Assembly (NCBI GenBank): GCA_024220505.1 | Contig: JAKZZE010000002.1 | Coordinates: forward strand, 1,860,001 to 1,924,000 | Source of the DNA: Rhizopus arrhizus | Lineage: Eukaryota; Mucoromycota; Mucoromycetes; Mucorales; Rhizopodaceae | DNA: 64,000 bases | Direction of reading: 5' to 3' | Part shown: positions 48,701 to 60,686 of the stretch, piece by piece | Position numbering within the stretch: the stretch's first letter is position 1 | Layout of the letters: each line of letters starts with the position of its first letter | Made by a program: the position numbers and the translations under genes | Notes under the pieces: model-generated | Seen by the model: only the letters and a program-made list of their open reading frames with translations | Told to the model about the DNA's origin: nothing | Database searches by the model: none

Positions 48701-49648
48701 AAATGAATCGAACAGAGCACTTTTTGATCACTGTCAAACTGCCAATACAAAGAATACAGTTGTGAACACAGTTGCTCTTTATCACTATTATAAGCAATCT
48801 GCATCATACCCACAGATGTTGTAATGTTCTATGGCGTCTTTTGGTCAGTAGACAAGTCAGTCTCAATCTCCGTTTCAGCCAAATAACACGTTAGCTTTTA
48901 ATGATTACTTTATGAAATCAACTTCTCGAGCGAATCGTCACGTCTTTTTAGAACTGACTTGTGATCTTTTAAATGATTCTATCTTAATTTCCAGATGATC
49001 CGATATAGTTTCGGACCTTGGCAATTTAGAGAAAAGCTATTGAGAATACATGGTCTCTCTAATGAATATTAGACATATCTAAGCATCAAAGCCTAAGCTC
49101 TAGGCACTTGCAAGTATGATCGGCAAACCCCTCTTGGATAGGTGAGCCGAATTACAATACAAACTGTTTTTGCGATCATGCTTTCAGTCTGTTCCGAATA
49201 TTCGGACTACTGACAATCACATGAGGTTATCTTTGTCGTTGTTACCAGGGCAACAGACGATTTTCTATCATCTCAGGGGACAGTAGTGTTATCTTTAGAT
49301 TCATGAATAGTCCAATTATCAAAAGGGCCAAAACCTATAAGTCTTTCTTAAATATTCATTATTATTTTCAACTGTGATGTCTTCTTCATTCGATGATCAT
49401 ATTTTGGTTATCTGTAAATTACCATTTAACGTAAAGTCTGACTATAACATATGTCCAATGATGCTATTTTAGTAAACTTAGATGATATATACCACCCTAC
49501 GTTTCTCTTACTGCTGTAACCAATAGTATCAATATCTATTTAGTTCGTTGAGACATAAAAAAAAACTAGACAGCACACAAGAAACGAACGTTTGATTAAA
49601 ATGGAGAATGAAGCGGGAGCTATTGACATATAAGCCACATAAAATATG

Positions 49649-49724
49649 TATAAAAGGGTTCAGAAATCACATATTTCTACATTTTATTTTATTCCTGTTC
49701 TTCTCAACGCAAAAGATGGTAAGT
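49649..49724 (+). promoter_or_regulatory. Promoter-like site with ATG abutting an intron donor
   Basis: TATAAAAGG (49649-49657) lies 58 nt before an ATG (49716-49718) that is immediately followed by GTAAGT. An exon ending right after the start codon is common in ribosomal-protein-type genes. No convincing second exon follows; acceptors at about 49902 and 50145 give only 5- and about 29-codon frames. It may be an orphan promoter of a lost gene, or a non-coding transcript. Confidence 0.3.
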
Positions 49725-51493
49725 TTTTTTTTTTTTTTCTAAAAAAAAAGAAGTATGTGCAAAGTAAGAGGGATGCAAAACCTTCTTTGACCTAATCATA
49801 TGTGTGGTTACAAAAAATCTGATTTAATGAGCCTGACTTATTTTGCATACTCTGTAACAAATATTTATTTTATTCTTTTTACTAAAGACTTTTATCTTTA
49901 GGAACTATACCTTTAAAGTATTGATTCGTTTTTTGTGTTTATTAATAAAGTTAAGAAGTTTCTATAAAAAATCTTACCGAAATGCTTAAAGGCTTTTCTC
50001 GAGGTTTAAAAAAAAATTTTTTTTGAAGCACAATACAAGTGCGATATCCTAAACGACCCGAGAATTGGTTAAACAAGTGGCTTTTTATAAAGTTCATAGT
50101 TGTATTTCACAAAAAAAAAAAAAAAAAAAACATTTTTTCTGTGTTAGTGGCTTATACTGCTGTACACCAGGAACACGTCAAATACAAACAAATCCTACCT
50201 TTCCATGTGCTTCCATGTACCACGAGCATTTAGAGAATAAGAATGTTTGTTTTGGTCTTGGCAATGATATGTGTAGATAAACAGGCGCAATTTTCTGTGA
50301 GCAGTGAATAGGATAATCACTTTTGAATACAAAATTAATCTATCAAGAGCAAATACCTCTTCATTCGTATGTGTATTCCACTCTTTCATTGGACTTGAAT
50401 TTGACAGGTCTACCAACAACAATATATTATGCAGATACTGCCGTTCTTGGATCTTCTTTTTATTCTCTGTTAACACGAAACTTTTAGACAACAAATAAAA
50501 GACATATTCACCTTTTTTCTCTTTTGTTTAGTATCAAAGAAATACGCCAAAGAAAAGTTTTGCATAAGGTTTGTAAACAATCAAGTGGTTGTGACCATCT
50601 TGCTTACCAATTTTTAAAAAAAAATTATAAAGTGTCTATGATTTAATAGAAAATGCAAAAAAAAAAGAATAGAGTAATGGAGAGAGTGAACGCAACTGAA
50701 TAATTTTTTAAAAAAAAATATGCTCTCAATCACTTTTTTTTGCTAAAGCTTTTTAAATACAGGAATCATAAATTACGAGGTCCGTCAGATTATAATAACT
50801 GTAAAGCACACAGCATATAAACTATCAACACTTTCTCTTTCATCCCATCTCTGACTAAACAATAAATATACTATGTTACACTATATTTTATTTACCAACA
50901 CATAAAAGGCTATTTTTCCCTCCATTCACTTGTACAAGTCGAACTGATAACAGGCAAGGAACTCATTGTTTCTCCCCCGCCTAATATCGCGATAAGGTTA
51001 CACGAATAACCTAGCATTTATAAGATTGATAGGTTACAGTTTAGCAAATATGTCAAGTATTTAACATTGTATTACAAAAAGATAAAAATAAAAAAAAATC
51101 CCTTTTACAAACTGTACACACAACTTCTTCCAAATGCCGATCTTTACGAAAAAAAATATACTTTGGTTTGGAATGGAGTCTGCGGAACTTTTTATAACAG
51201 CGGAGAGAGGAATCTAGTAAAAAAATGAATTTAAACACTTTTGATTCCGATCTTTTCCATTGATTTTACCCCCTTTCAGTTGCAAAGTTATAAAAATATG
51301 AATGAGATATTGAGCTTGTTATAAAAGTAAGAATTATTTAGATGATTTCTTCTTAATGTAAGTAAGATGTTGAATAAGGAATAAATATTTACCCCCTCTT
51401 CCACTAACGAACAGTTGACGGGTATCATTCTATTATAAAAAAAATTTCCTTTTCACTCTAGAAATAACCAAATTAAGCAATTGTAGATAAGTG

Positions 51494-51514
51494 AAGAGAG
51501 AGAGAGAGAGAGAG
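51494..51514 (+). repeat. GA dinucleotide repeat
   Basis: About ten GA units, upstream of the gene starting at 51732. Confidence 0.85.
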
Positions 51515-51731
51515 GAGGGGTCTGTGTGAAATGAGGGTAACTTAAAAGCTTGAATCGAAACCTTTATTTAGTAAACGAGATAAGTTATCAATCAACCCCT
51601 ATTTCACACAGTCATTTGCTTCTTTACTTCCCTTTTCATCCTAATAACTCCGACCCGAAAGGTTTATTAATAACTGGTTTAAATGAATTAATTTTTCTTT
51701 TTTTTCTTTCTTTTACTTTTATAAATTAAAA

Positions 51732-52603
51732 ATGTTAAATAAAACACATAATATACCTGTACCTTATGGAACTATTCCAAAATATAAGAAAAATAATAAT
51801 GTAAGAATGACTCTATTTTGTGTCTATAATTTAAAGAAATTAAATGTGTTTGTGTGCTGTAGGAAAACAAGACGAGTTGCACAGCGGTTCCTTACCCCTT
51901 TTTTTCAAATTCCACTTCATCCTCATTTTTATCATTTTTATCAACACTGTTTACAAAGAAAGAGCAAGTCGGATTTATGCCCTTTCAAAATAATGAACCT
52001 ATCATTCAACCATATTTAGATATCATTTCAAGAAGTGAGCCTATTGATTGTCAACATCATCATAATACTGAACAGCAGGATAATAATAGTTCTTTCAGCA
52101 CAAGCACTAGTAGCAGTACAAGTAGTAATAGCAGTTGTAGTAGCAATTATTTTGATATGAATGACATGTTCTCTTTTGATGATAATACAACTGCTTTATC
52201 AGATATATTATGTGATCATTATATTCAATCAAAGTCACAATTAAATAATGATACTGCAGATGTCCCATTAGAAACATTTCGTATATTTGAAGCACCTTCT
52301 GTTGAAAATGATCATTGGATATTAAAACAAAAAGAAAAAGAATGGACCTTGGTTGAACAATCTGAAAAATATGCTGCAAAACAAGAATTAGCAAAGGAAG
52401 AAGAGCAAGAAAATGAAATGAATCACCATCATCATGTTCGTGATATTAGAACTAATAGTGACTACTTTAGAATTATTGTTGCTGAAGTAAATATGATGCG
52501 TGCTCAAAAGATAGTTGGTCCTTTAAGACAAAGAAGGCTACTACCAAAAAGATCCGATTCATTTGAATATCGATCAAGTCCTTTAAGACATCAAGCTGTA
52601 TAA
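51732..52603 (+). CDS. Hypothetical protein, 269 aa, Ser-rich
   Basis: Exons 51732-51800 and 51863-52603. The start ATG follows a T-rich leader, and the single intron (GTAAGA to TGTAG) is in phase 0. I do not recognise the family. The middle (about 90-125) is a Ser/Thr/Asn low-complexity stretch. An amphipathic charged segment follows (KQKEKEWTLVEQSEKYAAKQ), then a His run. The C-terminus looks the most constrained: DYFRIIVAEVNMMRAQKIVG and then LRQRRLLPKRSDSFEYRSS, a basic patch with phosphorylatable serines. A small regulatory or scaffold protein restricted to this fungal lineage is likely. It ends 63 nt from the convergent gene. Confidence 0.7.
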
Positions 52604-52666
52604 TTCATCTTCATTTATTCATACACACAATCACATACCCCATTTGTACATAATAAATACATTTAT

Positions 52667-53870
52667 TCATTCCACTTTACGAATCCTGATCGTACCATTT
52701 TCAATACCATTCACTAATATATTGATTTCTGATGTTGTCATTCGATCAAGGCCTTTACCAAGATCAACTGCGTCTATTGGTAAACCTTCCATGATACATT
52801 TCTTATGTGATCTTGATTCACCAAAGGATTTCCAGGGGAAAACAGATTCTTTAAGTTCGGGGTCTGCAGAAACTATGATAGAGTTGAATGTTTGTAAACT
52901 AAGCAAGAAGGCACTTACGTAGCATGTCTAGCATTCTCTTTCTAATCTCTTTCTTTGTTTGAATACGAGCGACTACAGATGCTATGTTTTTAATAACAAA
53001 GCAAATAGAAAAGAGTTCAATATCATTATTGCTTTTTATTTCACTTGTTCATACAATTGTCTCCTTCTTCATGTTTACCCGGTTTTTCTCCTTGTTTGAA
53101 AAAGTTTTCCAACTTTGTTTGCTTACGAGCTATCGTCTCCTTCTTCACCTGTCCCTTTTTTAGTTCTTGTTTATCCAACTTTTTCCTCTTTGCAGGCGGT
53201 TCACTATCGACTTGCTCTAATATTTTTTTATGTTCTATAAAGAATAATATAAATTAAAAGGATCAATGCAATCGTCACTTACTTTTAGATATCGTGCGAT
53301 CAGCTATATAAGCTTTCAGTTCATTCGATATCTTGATTGATTCTTTTAATAATTTATTGTGGAATCGCTTACATAATTCTATCTAAATTTAGTAACAAGC
53401 TGATAGTTACAGTTTATGCTTACTTGTATTGAACACTTTAAGAGGTCGTATATCGGGCTCTTCTGGTGAAGGGACACAATAGGCAAGAACGTGGATACCA
53501 TCTTCACGATAAAGCTGCACTGAGAGTTCATAAATTTTTTTACACTGATCCTTAAAGTGCCTGCTGGCATCCTTATATTCTTTTTCCTGCTCCTCTGACG
53601 CGTTATTATTATCCTCTATACTACTTCCCATATCCTCATCCTCAAGAACTTTCATAAGATAAGTAACAGAAAGCTATATTTAAAATGCAATCACCCTAAT
53701 TATTTACATTGTAAAGCGTTTTCTCCATGCTTGCCGAATATTTCTCTTTTAATCTTCTTTTCTGAGATATTGGCATATTCTGTTGTAATGTCTTTAATTT
53801 GTTGTTGAATATTTTCTTTGAGAGCCTTTATCTTTTCTTTCAGCTCTTTAGGGTAGTCTTCTGTGGTCAT
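52667..53870 (-). CDS. Unknown protein with a PCNA-binding-type (PIP) motif, 307 aa
   Basis: Exons from the start: 53870-53708, 53648-53424, 53378-53283, 53234-53055, 52981-52919, 52863-52667; all junctions keep phase. The N-terminus is a charged helical segment, probably a coiled coil (KELKEKIKALKENIQQQIKD). A middle part reads DASRHFKDQCKKIYELSVQL, followed by a Pro-containing loop. After a bipartite nuclear-localisation-like stretch (PPAKRKKLDKQELKK) comes QTKLENFF, an exact PIP box (Q-x-x-L-x-x-F-F). The C-terminal 85 residues (ARIQTKKEIRKRMLDML, then PWKSFGESRSHKK, ending GTIRIRKVE) look like a small conserved domain. A nuclear, replication- or repair-linked role is inferred from the motif only. 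The divergent neighbour starts 325 bp away. Confidence 0.75.
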
Positions 53871-54195
53871 CAAAAAAAAAAAGTAGTATTGAAAATTTTG
53901 GAAGGGAAAAAAAAAGAAAAGGGAAAGAGAAAAGGGGAAGGAGAAAATTGGGTGCTCGAAAATTAAGGTTTATTCATACTCCGCATATCCTTGTATCTAA
54001 ACAAAGCAAGTAAATGCAGATAAAGTGATTTTGATTAGCAAGAATGATATTACTTTTTAGTTTTCTCTGTATTGCCATCTTGAAACTGTAACTTACTTTT
54101 ATGCATTGCTTATGTTATCATTTGATTGGCTACGGACACTTAAATTTGATTTTTTTTTTTTTGTGTGTGTGCTTTTTTTTTTTCTTTTGTAAAGG

Positions 54196-57100
54196 ATGTC
54201 GTCTTTGGAAGATTTGAAATCAAAATTCAACTATGAAATAAATAGAGACTTAGTGTATTACTTTGATGAGAATCAAATTGAAATAATATATACACGACTA
54301 GGAACAGAAGAAAAGATAAGACAGCATATTCTTGTTACTGATTTACATTCAGATCCAGTAAATAAAAAGATAGAGAAATCATTTTTTAAGCATATATACA
54401 AATGCTAAATTCATGTACTTAGCTAAAAGTAAAGCAAGTATTGAGCTGTAGACTTTATGATGAACCAAGGCTATTGATTATTTGTACAGACTCAAATGAT
54501 AAAAATCATTTCTTTTGGCATAGTGTCATAAGCAGTGAATATAGACCTATCCAATTTGAGACGCCTATTATTGGTAAAGTCACTGAAGCAAAGTTAACGA
54601 GAAATGCATTTGAAGTGGTAAGTTGAATATTATGCATAATATACAAACACACATTATAAACATGATGATAGAATTATGTCTATAAAACACTAGTAACAGA
54701 GACAAAGATGTGCTATGCTCTAGTTCTTGGTATGGAAGAAGGATCTAGTATTCTTGTATTATTAAATATTGACCATTTGACAAATATTCATGTCGTAAGT
54801 CGAAATTTATCGCAAACTGTATTTTTGCTTATACATCACGTAGTCATTTAAATATCTTGAGCAAGAAGAAAATGACGATATTGGACATGTCACATCAATT
54901 TATATTTTACCTCAAGATGCAAATGATAGGCGTATGGGACATCATGATCCTCAAATATTACTTGGATACAGTAAAGGAGCTATTCGTATTTATCGTTTTA
55001 GAGCCACCGTCTATTCTTTTAAAGCACCTAGAGTAAGGTCACCTATTGATTTATCTGAATTTACAGAATTCCCTGGATGTAAGTATATCATAGAGTATAA
55101 GTTTATATACTGAATATTTCTGTGTGTAGACCCTATCACACATTTATCATGTGCAAGAACTTATAATAGCTTAAAGTTTATAGTAGCTTTTGCTCAAGAA
55201 AAACCAGAAAATGATACAAAGCATAAGGATGCAAAATCTTATGTCAAACTTGTTGAATTTAATGGTAACTTGAGACATCAGCTCAATTTATTCCATCCAC
55301 CTTCATCAACTTGTTCTGTTATCGAAACACAGCTCATGCCACACTATGAAGACGGCGTCGATTTGACCATCATTTATTACAACAAATCCTATACTGTTAA
55401 CGTATGGTACCTTGATAATAAACAACAGTTGAGGCTTAAACTTGAAAAAACAGCCAGTGAAGACGCGTGCATGGAGCCATTAGAACCTGCCTACAACACA
55501 CATCCCGATTTGAAAGCGTATCTTCTAAGACATCCCGACAAAATTGTTGAATTTGTCTTGCCTCATCATGCTGTCGGTCTGAAAAGAAAGGCGACGACCG
55601 ATTTTTTTAAAGAAAGTCTGGAAGCAATTGAGTTGCAAAGTAAAAAAGAAAGGTTGCTGCATAGATCCGTAGGCGGTGATCAGAAAAATATCTTCAAGGA
55701 TAAGGAAGAACTTCCACTGTCACCCTATGATTATGATGAGATTGCAGATATAGGCTATGTTGATATGGATGAGGTTGACATGAGCATTATGCAGCAAAAA
55801 TTCAACGCTGCAGAGCTTCCAACAGAGGAAAACCAAACTGATAAAGCAAGCAATGAACAGCCCGAGGGCATCAGTAATAATAATCAAATTCAACTTGATT
55901 CAGAGGAATTAAATGAAGAAGACATAACGGTAACAACAAGCGGACTGAATGACGTTGAAGCCGAAGTTGAAGCCGATTTAGATAATAGGGATGATATCAC
56001 AGCCAATATTGATGTCGTAGAAACTACAGTTTCTGCAGACTTCGCATTTTCAATTACAAAAGATAACTCAATAGGAAATACTCTGGATACGGAAACGCCC
56101 GCTATAACAGCTGAACAAAGCATTGGTGATACCAAAGAAAAGGCAGGATTAAACCAAAGTAATCTATCAGCTGAACCAGAAAATTCTGAAGATAGTAAAA
56201 CAAAGACTGAAGAATCAATACAAGTGACTCAAAAGATAGTAGATCAAGGAACTGTGGTTAAAGAAATTGATATGACGACAGAAAAGGTTGAAAAACTTGA
56301 GGAGAATGCAGCAGAAATAGACCAAAACGAAGAAATTAAGATGCATACAGAAGAGATTGAACAAGCAGCGATAGTCGAACAAGAAGCAATCGCCGAACCA
56401 TTTGTACTGATAGAAACAGCCAGTGCGCATGATAAACAAGAATGTGTGGAACCAGCAAATGAAATCACTGTACTTTTAAACCAGGAGGAGCAGATTGATC
56501 AAGAGAGCGAAAATATTGCAGATGTGGAAGAAAAAGTTGATCGAATGAGTGAGAATCTTGAAGACGATTCGAGAGAAGTTCTTGAAGAAGAAGAGTACGT
56601 TAATCCAGTGAATATGATGACTGAATCTTCAAATGAGAAGGATATTGACCAGATGAGTGAATACTCTGAAGATGAACAGAAAAAAGAGCCTAGCAATGAA
56701 GATTATCCAGAACCCTCGACGTCAACTGCTGTCCCAGACCAAAGTGATGTGGATGCTCAAGATATCATGTCTTTAGACAGAAGTGATACTTGGATGGAAA
56801 TCGATCCTGCAGATGGGAATCAGATTGAGCCTATGGATGAAGGCGATTCATTTGTGATCTTGGATACCAATGAAGGCTCGCCTGATGATGACATGTTATC
56901 TTTATCAGATAAACAAGACGAAGAAAATGAATATGCAGATGTGATTGAAGCTGAAATTGAAGAGAATGACCAAGAATATGAAGACGAAAAAGCACACGAT
57001 GAGAACGAAGAAGAAGAAGAAAGAGAAGGCGAAAATGAAGCCATATTTGAAGATGAAGAAGAACAAGCTGATGAGAGTAGTGAATCTTCAATAAATGAAT

Positions 57101-58068
57101 CTTTTATTCAATTACCAGAGTACCAAGAAGAAGAAGAAGCAAGTGAGCAGGATGAAATTTGGAAGGTTCAAGAAAATGAAGAAGAGCAGGAACAAAGCAA
57201 AAAAGAGAAAGAGAGTAGTGATGTCCAGCCTGTTACATCGCAAGATCTTGATGATGTTGAAAGTGACAAGGCTGAAAATGAACAAGAGCAAGATTTTAAG
57301 AAAAGCGTTGAGGATGATTCTGCTAGTTTACCTGAATATGAGGAAACGAATCAATTTTATGAAGCTCAAGGAGAAAATAAAGATGAAACAAGCGATATTT
57401 ACGAACTTGCAGATGATTATGAAGGCGAATATGTGTCATATCGAGACAGCCAAGACTTTGAAAATAATGATGAGCTTGAAGATCAGCAGGAAGAACAGTT
57501 GAAGGAGGATTATGATGAGTATCTTGATGCTGAAGGTGGATATGACGAGATTGAGGGTGAAAAGGCTCATGTGAATGAAAATAATGATTTAATTTCCGGT
57601 CAGCCTGAGATTTTGTCAGGTACTGCAAATGTGTATCCAGAATATGATGAAGAGGATATCGACTATCCTTATGAAGAAGATGAAGAAGAAGAATTTCCTG
57701 TGGATTATGATTATGATAAGACTGATGGATATGACAGTCTATCAGAAAAAGACGAGTATGAGCATTCTGAAGAGAACGCTGAAGCACAAAGTGAGACAGT
57801 AGAAATTATCTCAGATGATGATATCGAAGAATCAGATACAAAAGATAATTCTTCTATAGAAGTAGTTGATGTCATTGACAGTGATGAGGATGAATTGAAT
57901 AGTAGTTCCGATTCGGTAAAGGATCCGGAGATTGGTCATTCAATCATTCAATCATTCAAACCTGCTGGAGAAATTGTTGTACAAGACAAAGCACCTACTT
58001 CTGCACTTGCGAAGCTGACAGCACTTTATAGTATGGACTTTTACAGATGGGGCAGAAGAAAATGCTAG
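54196..58068 (+). CDS. Large acidic protein with a beta-rich N-terminal domain, unknown
   Basis: Exons 54196-54357, 54423-54617, 54708-54794, 54844-55078, 55130-58068; 1205 aa. The first 430 residues have repeated hydrophobic strands ending in aromatic or charged turns (LVYYFDENQIEIIY, LLGYSKGAIRIYRFRA, KSYVKLVEFNGNL), consistent with a beta-propeller. A helical basic block follows (AVGLKRKATTDFFKESLEAIELQSKK). The last 700 residues are extremely rich in Glu and Asp with Ser and Gln, have no cysteine-based domain, and are probably disordered. An acidic tail on a propeller recalls nucleoporins and histone chaperones, but no family is recognised. The extreme C-terminus is uncertain: a frame change at about 58040 would give a more acidic ending (TDGAEENARLWK) than the annotated one. 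Confidence 0.75.
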
Positions 58069-58429
58069 GTTATGGAAATAAATATTTAAAATCTTAAGAA
58101 TGCATTTACTATTTTCTGCATAATTTTACAAAAATGCAAATGAGTACTATGAATTCACACAAGACCTTATCAGCTTGTGCCACGGTTTCACTGAAGCTTT
58201 TATCTTTTGTTCACAGTAAATGTGGGAACTTTCTGTAAACACCTGAAAGCTATTGGATTTTTCCAATGAATTTTTTTTTAATACAAACTTTAAGTCCAGA
58301 GTGGACACAGGATGTCTATACACCTTTATTATCCCAACCAGCTCAACGGTAGACAATGTGAGAAACTAAAAAGTCCTTAAAAGCTCAAGAATGAAAAAAA
58401 AAAGAGACATCATGAAGGGTAGGAAAGGA

Positions 58430-59014
58430 TCAAAGTATTGTTTTGTGGAACCAATCTATAAAAGGAGAGCCCATATAACCATAAGAAGGAGCGGAAGGGT
58501 GTTGAAGGGCATCAACCCCAGAAAGCAGACAGGTAAGGGAGTTCCAGGTCAGCGATCAATAGTTCTTGGTGTAAGCCCTCTTGAGAAGAGCCTTAGAAAG
58601 TTTGTTGAGGAGGTGGGAGACTGGGTTAGCGACTGAATAGGAAACATGGAGCCGTCGGTGCATACATAGACGATGGATAACATGCTGCTTTGTCAATGGA
58701 TAGGTTTGATAGTAACAAGGTCGAGTAGTAACTTCAGGCAATTGTTCTAATCTCCAGCAGATGCATCGATTGCGTTCGAGGGATACCATAGATAACCAGA
58801 GGATAGGGCAGTAGAAGGGAAGGAGTTTGAAGGGTCGACTCGCTAAAGTGAACTCAGGGTTACTTTGAAGGTAGGCAGATTTATATTTTCGAAATTCTGC
58901 AGAGGAAAAAGGCATTGGAGGAGAAGACAAAGTATGACAAAGGAGACCAACAGAGAGTTCAAACCATTGAGACGATTTCCAATGAATTTGCACGCCTGAA
59001 ATTATATTTTGCAT
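58430..59014 (-). mobile_element. Decayed non-LTR (LINE-type) retrotransposon, 3' end of the reverse-transcriptase ORF
   Basis: The minus-strand frame 59014-58556 reads, late in it, RPCYYQTYPLTKQHVIHRLCMHRRLHV and then SYSVANPVSHLLNKL. This is the zinc-knuckle-like Cys/His end with the H-x-x-H-R-L block found at the C-terminus of LINE polyproteins in Mucorales. After a stop at about 58558 the same type of sequence carries on in a shifted frame (LTCLLSGVDALQHPS, then FIDWFHKTIL), so the copy has suffered at least one frameshift. The catalytic reverse-transcriptase core is absent; only a 5'-truncated tail remains. Confidence 0.5.
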
Positions 59015-60076
59015 ACTTCAACTTTTTAGTTTACATACTCAAACTGTTTATTTTGTGTACCGAATTTTTTATTTTACATATAGAGAATCTTATTTTGCGC
59101 GTCTCCATTGATTTAAACAGACTTGCTATATTGCATATAGAGCTAAAATAGCATTTAGGATGAGACACAAAGGCTTATCCATCATAATGCTTTTTTCTCA
59201 CATAACCTATCATCAATTTCCTTCATGTACTTTTATAAAAACTTTAGTTCAAATAGTACTGTTTCTAAATAACATATATCTCTTACAATCCAAACAATGA
59301 AGCTGTTTATCATTGTAAATCAACAAGTATGAATGATATCCTAATTACAGTATGGCGGTGCATTGATCTTTTCAACGACAAAATTACACTATTTTTCTGC
59401 CGGTGGTGCGCAGCCAGAAAGTTGATGTCGCTGAAAAGTGGAGTAAAAGGAATGGAAATACATACAATGAAAGAATTTCAGTTAAGTCTTTACTTATCTT
59501 GAAAGAAGAATATACTGATAACACGTACTTGTTATGTATCCTTAAATTTGCCTATATCAATACAATATATTAGAAGGTTTAGTATTAAAAAAAAATGAAG
59601 AATATAATTCATGCACAAGTATTTTTTATTCATTTGGCCTCGCTATCTTTATATTACATTCAATTCTATCTTGGCAATACCTGAAGCACGAGAGCATAAT
59701 AAAAGAACAAAAGAAAAACGGAAATCAATAAAAAGATTTTATATTTATACTTTATTCAAAAAACTATATGACTGCTATTTAATAACAACCTTGCTTTCAT
59801 TTATAAAGAAACGAGGATGTGTTTTTATAAATGGAATCACTATCCAATCTGTACTGCTTTATTTTATGGTTAGATACTATGATAGAGAAAGAGGTGTTGG
59901 AAACAGGTTGAATGTGATGGGCTTACGGTGCTTGTTATAATGGACGAAAGGAGGATAGGTGCACGATTAGGCTTTATACGTATATTTGACCCCTCAATAG
60001 AATAAAAGGATACACTACGGCGATCATTATTCTCTAAACAGTAAGTTTTAATACCGATCTCTTGACTAATTTACTT

Positions 60077-60078
<2 letters not shown>

Positions 60079-60110
<32 letters not shown>
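60079..60110 (+). repeat. Poly(A) homopolymer, 32 nt
   Basis: A run followed directly by four CA units. A retroposed tail is possible, but no element body is recognisable upstream. Confidence 0.9.
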
Positions 60111-60111
<1 letters not shown>

Positions 60112-60207
60112 ACACACATAGTCAAGCAGTTCATACTATTAAAAGACAGAATAGAAAAAGTCATTCAAATTGAGGTATTTACAACGCAAGAAAACAGCTT
60201 CAATGCT

Positions 60208-60686
60208 TTATACATAAATTTGAGCTGTTCCAGTTTTGGCGTCAAAGATGTGATCTGCAAAAAGTTGTGGATTTCTTAAAACTAGTAGTAAATTGTTTAA
60301 AATGTATAATGAAAATAAAAATAAAGTTGATTGCATGTAGTCAGTATTAAAGATGTTATTCCCACAACCAATTGGTGATCTTCAAGAATGTGAGAGAGAA
60401 AGGAAATAATTATTTTACCCAAGTAATCCGTCTTGTTAAGCTTCTACCATAATCGTATATTAAAAGAGGAATCTATAAATGCTATATAAAGTAATGAAGG
60501 CCATGTAGGGAAATCGAATTTTAAATATCTCGATTGTTTTATACGGTTGGATAGATCATTTACTTTTACGTTAGGAATGTGAGTAAATTCTACACGTTTT
60601 TCAATTTTAATAATTGATATTATGTTTAATAGAACAGGATTGAAAAGTGAATGATTAAAGGTTTGCTTCAGTTCTGTACACGTCAT
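60208..60686 (-). pseudogene. Probable pseudogene with an in-frame TAG, family unknown
   Basis: The minus strand reads from an ATG at 60686 through 80 protein-like codons (IEKRVEFTHIPNVKVNDLS and KFDFPTWPSLLYIAFIDSSF included) to TAG at 60444-60446. The same frame then carries on with KLNKTDYL to a GTAAAA donor at 60418. A strong TTTTTGCAG acceptor at 60255 joins in phase to a last exon reading DHIFDAKTGTAQIYV and TAA at 60208. Exon phase, splice signals and sequence character all agree on a gene broken by a single stop. A stop-codon readthrough or a base error would also explain it. Family not recognised. Confidence 0.4.

Larger units (their letters stand above)
45766..51731. other. Gene-poor block, about 6 kb
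   Basis: No supported protein gene. The longest frames (minus 47460-47834, 124 codons; plus 46660-46968, 102 codons) match nothing I know and lack good splice partners. Around 49649-49720 there is a TATA box, a pyrimidine-rich leader and an ATG directly joined to a GTAAGT donor (listed separately). A run of 20 A lies at 50111-50130 and a GA repeat at about 51494-51514. Confidence 0.5.

Noticed and set aside
57323..57787. 154-codon His/Leu-rich minus-strand frame
   Set aside because: A mirror image of the Glu/Asp/Tyr-rich coding strand of the acidic protein; composition is a by-product.
59611..59940. 109-codon plus-strand frame
   Set aside because: AT-biased Lys/Ile/Tyr/Phe composition and no motif.
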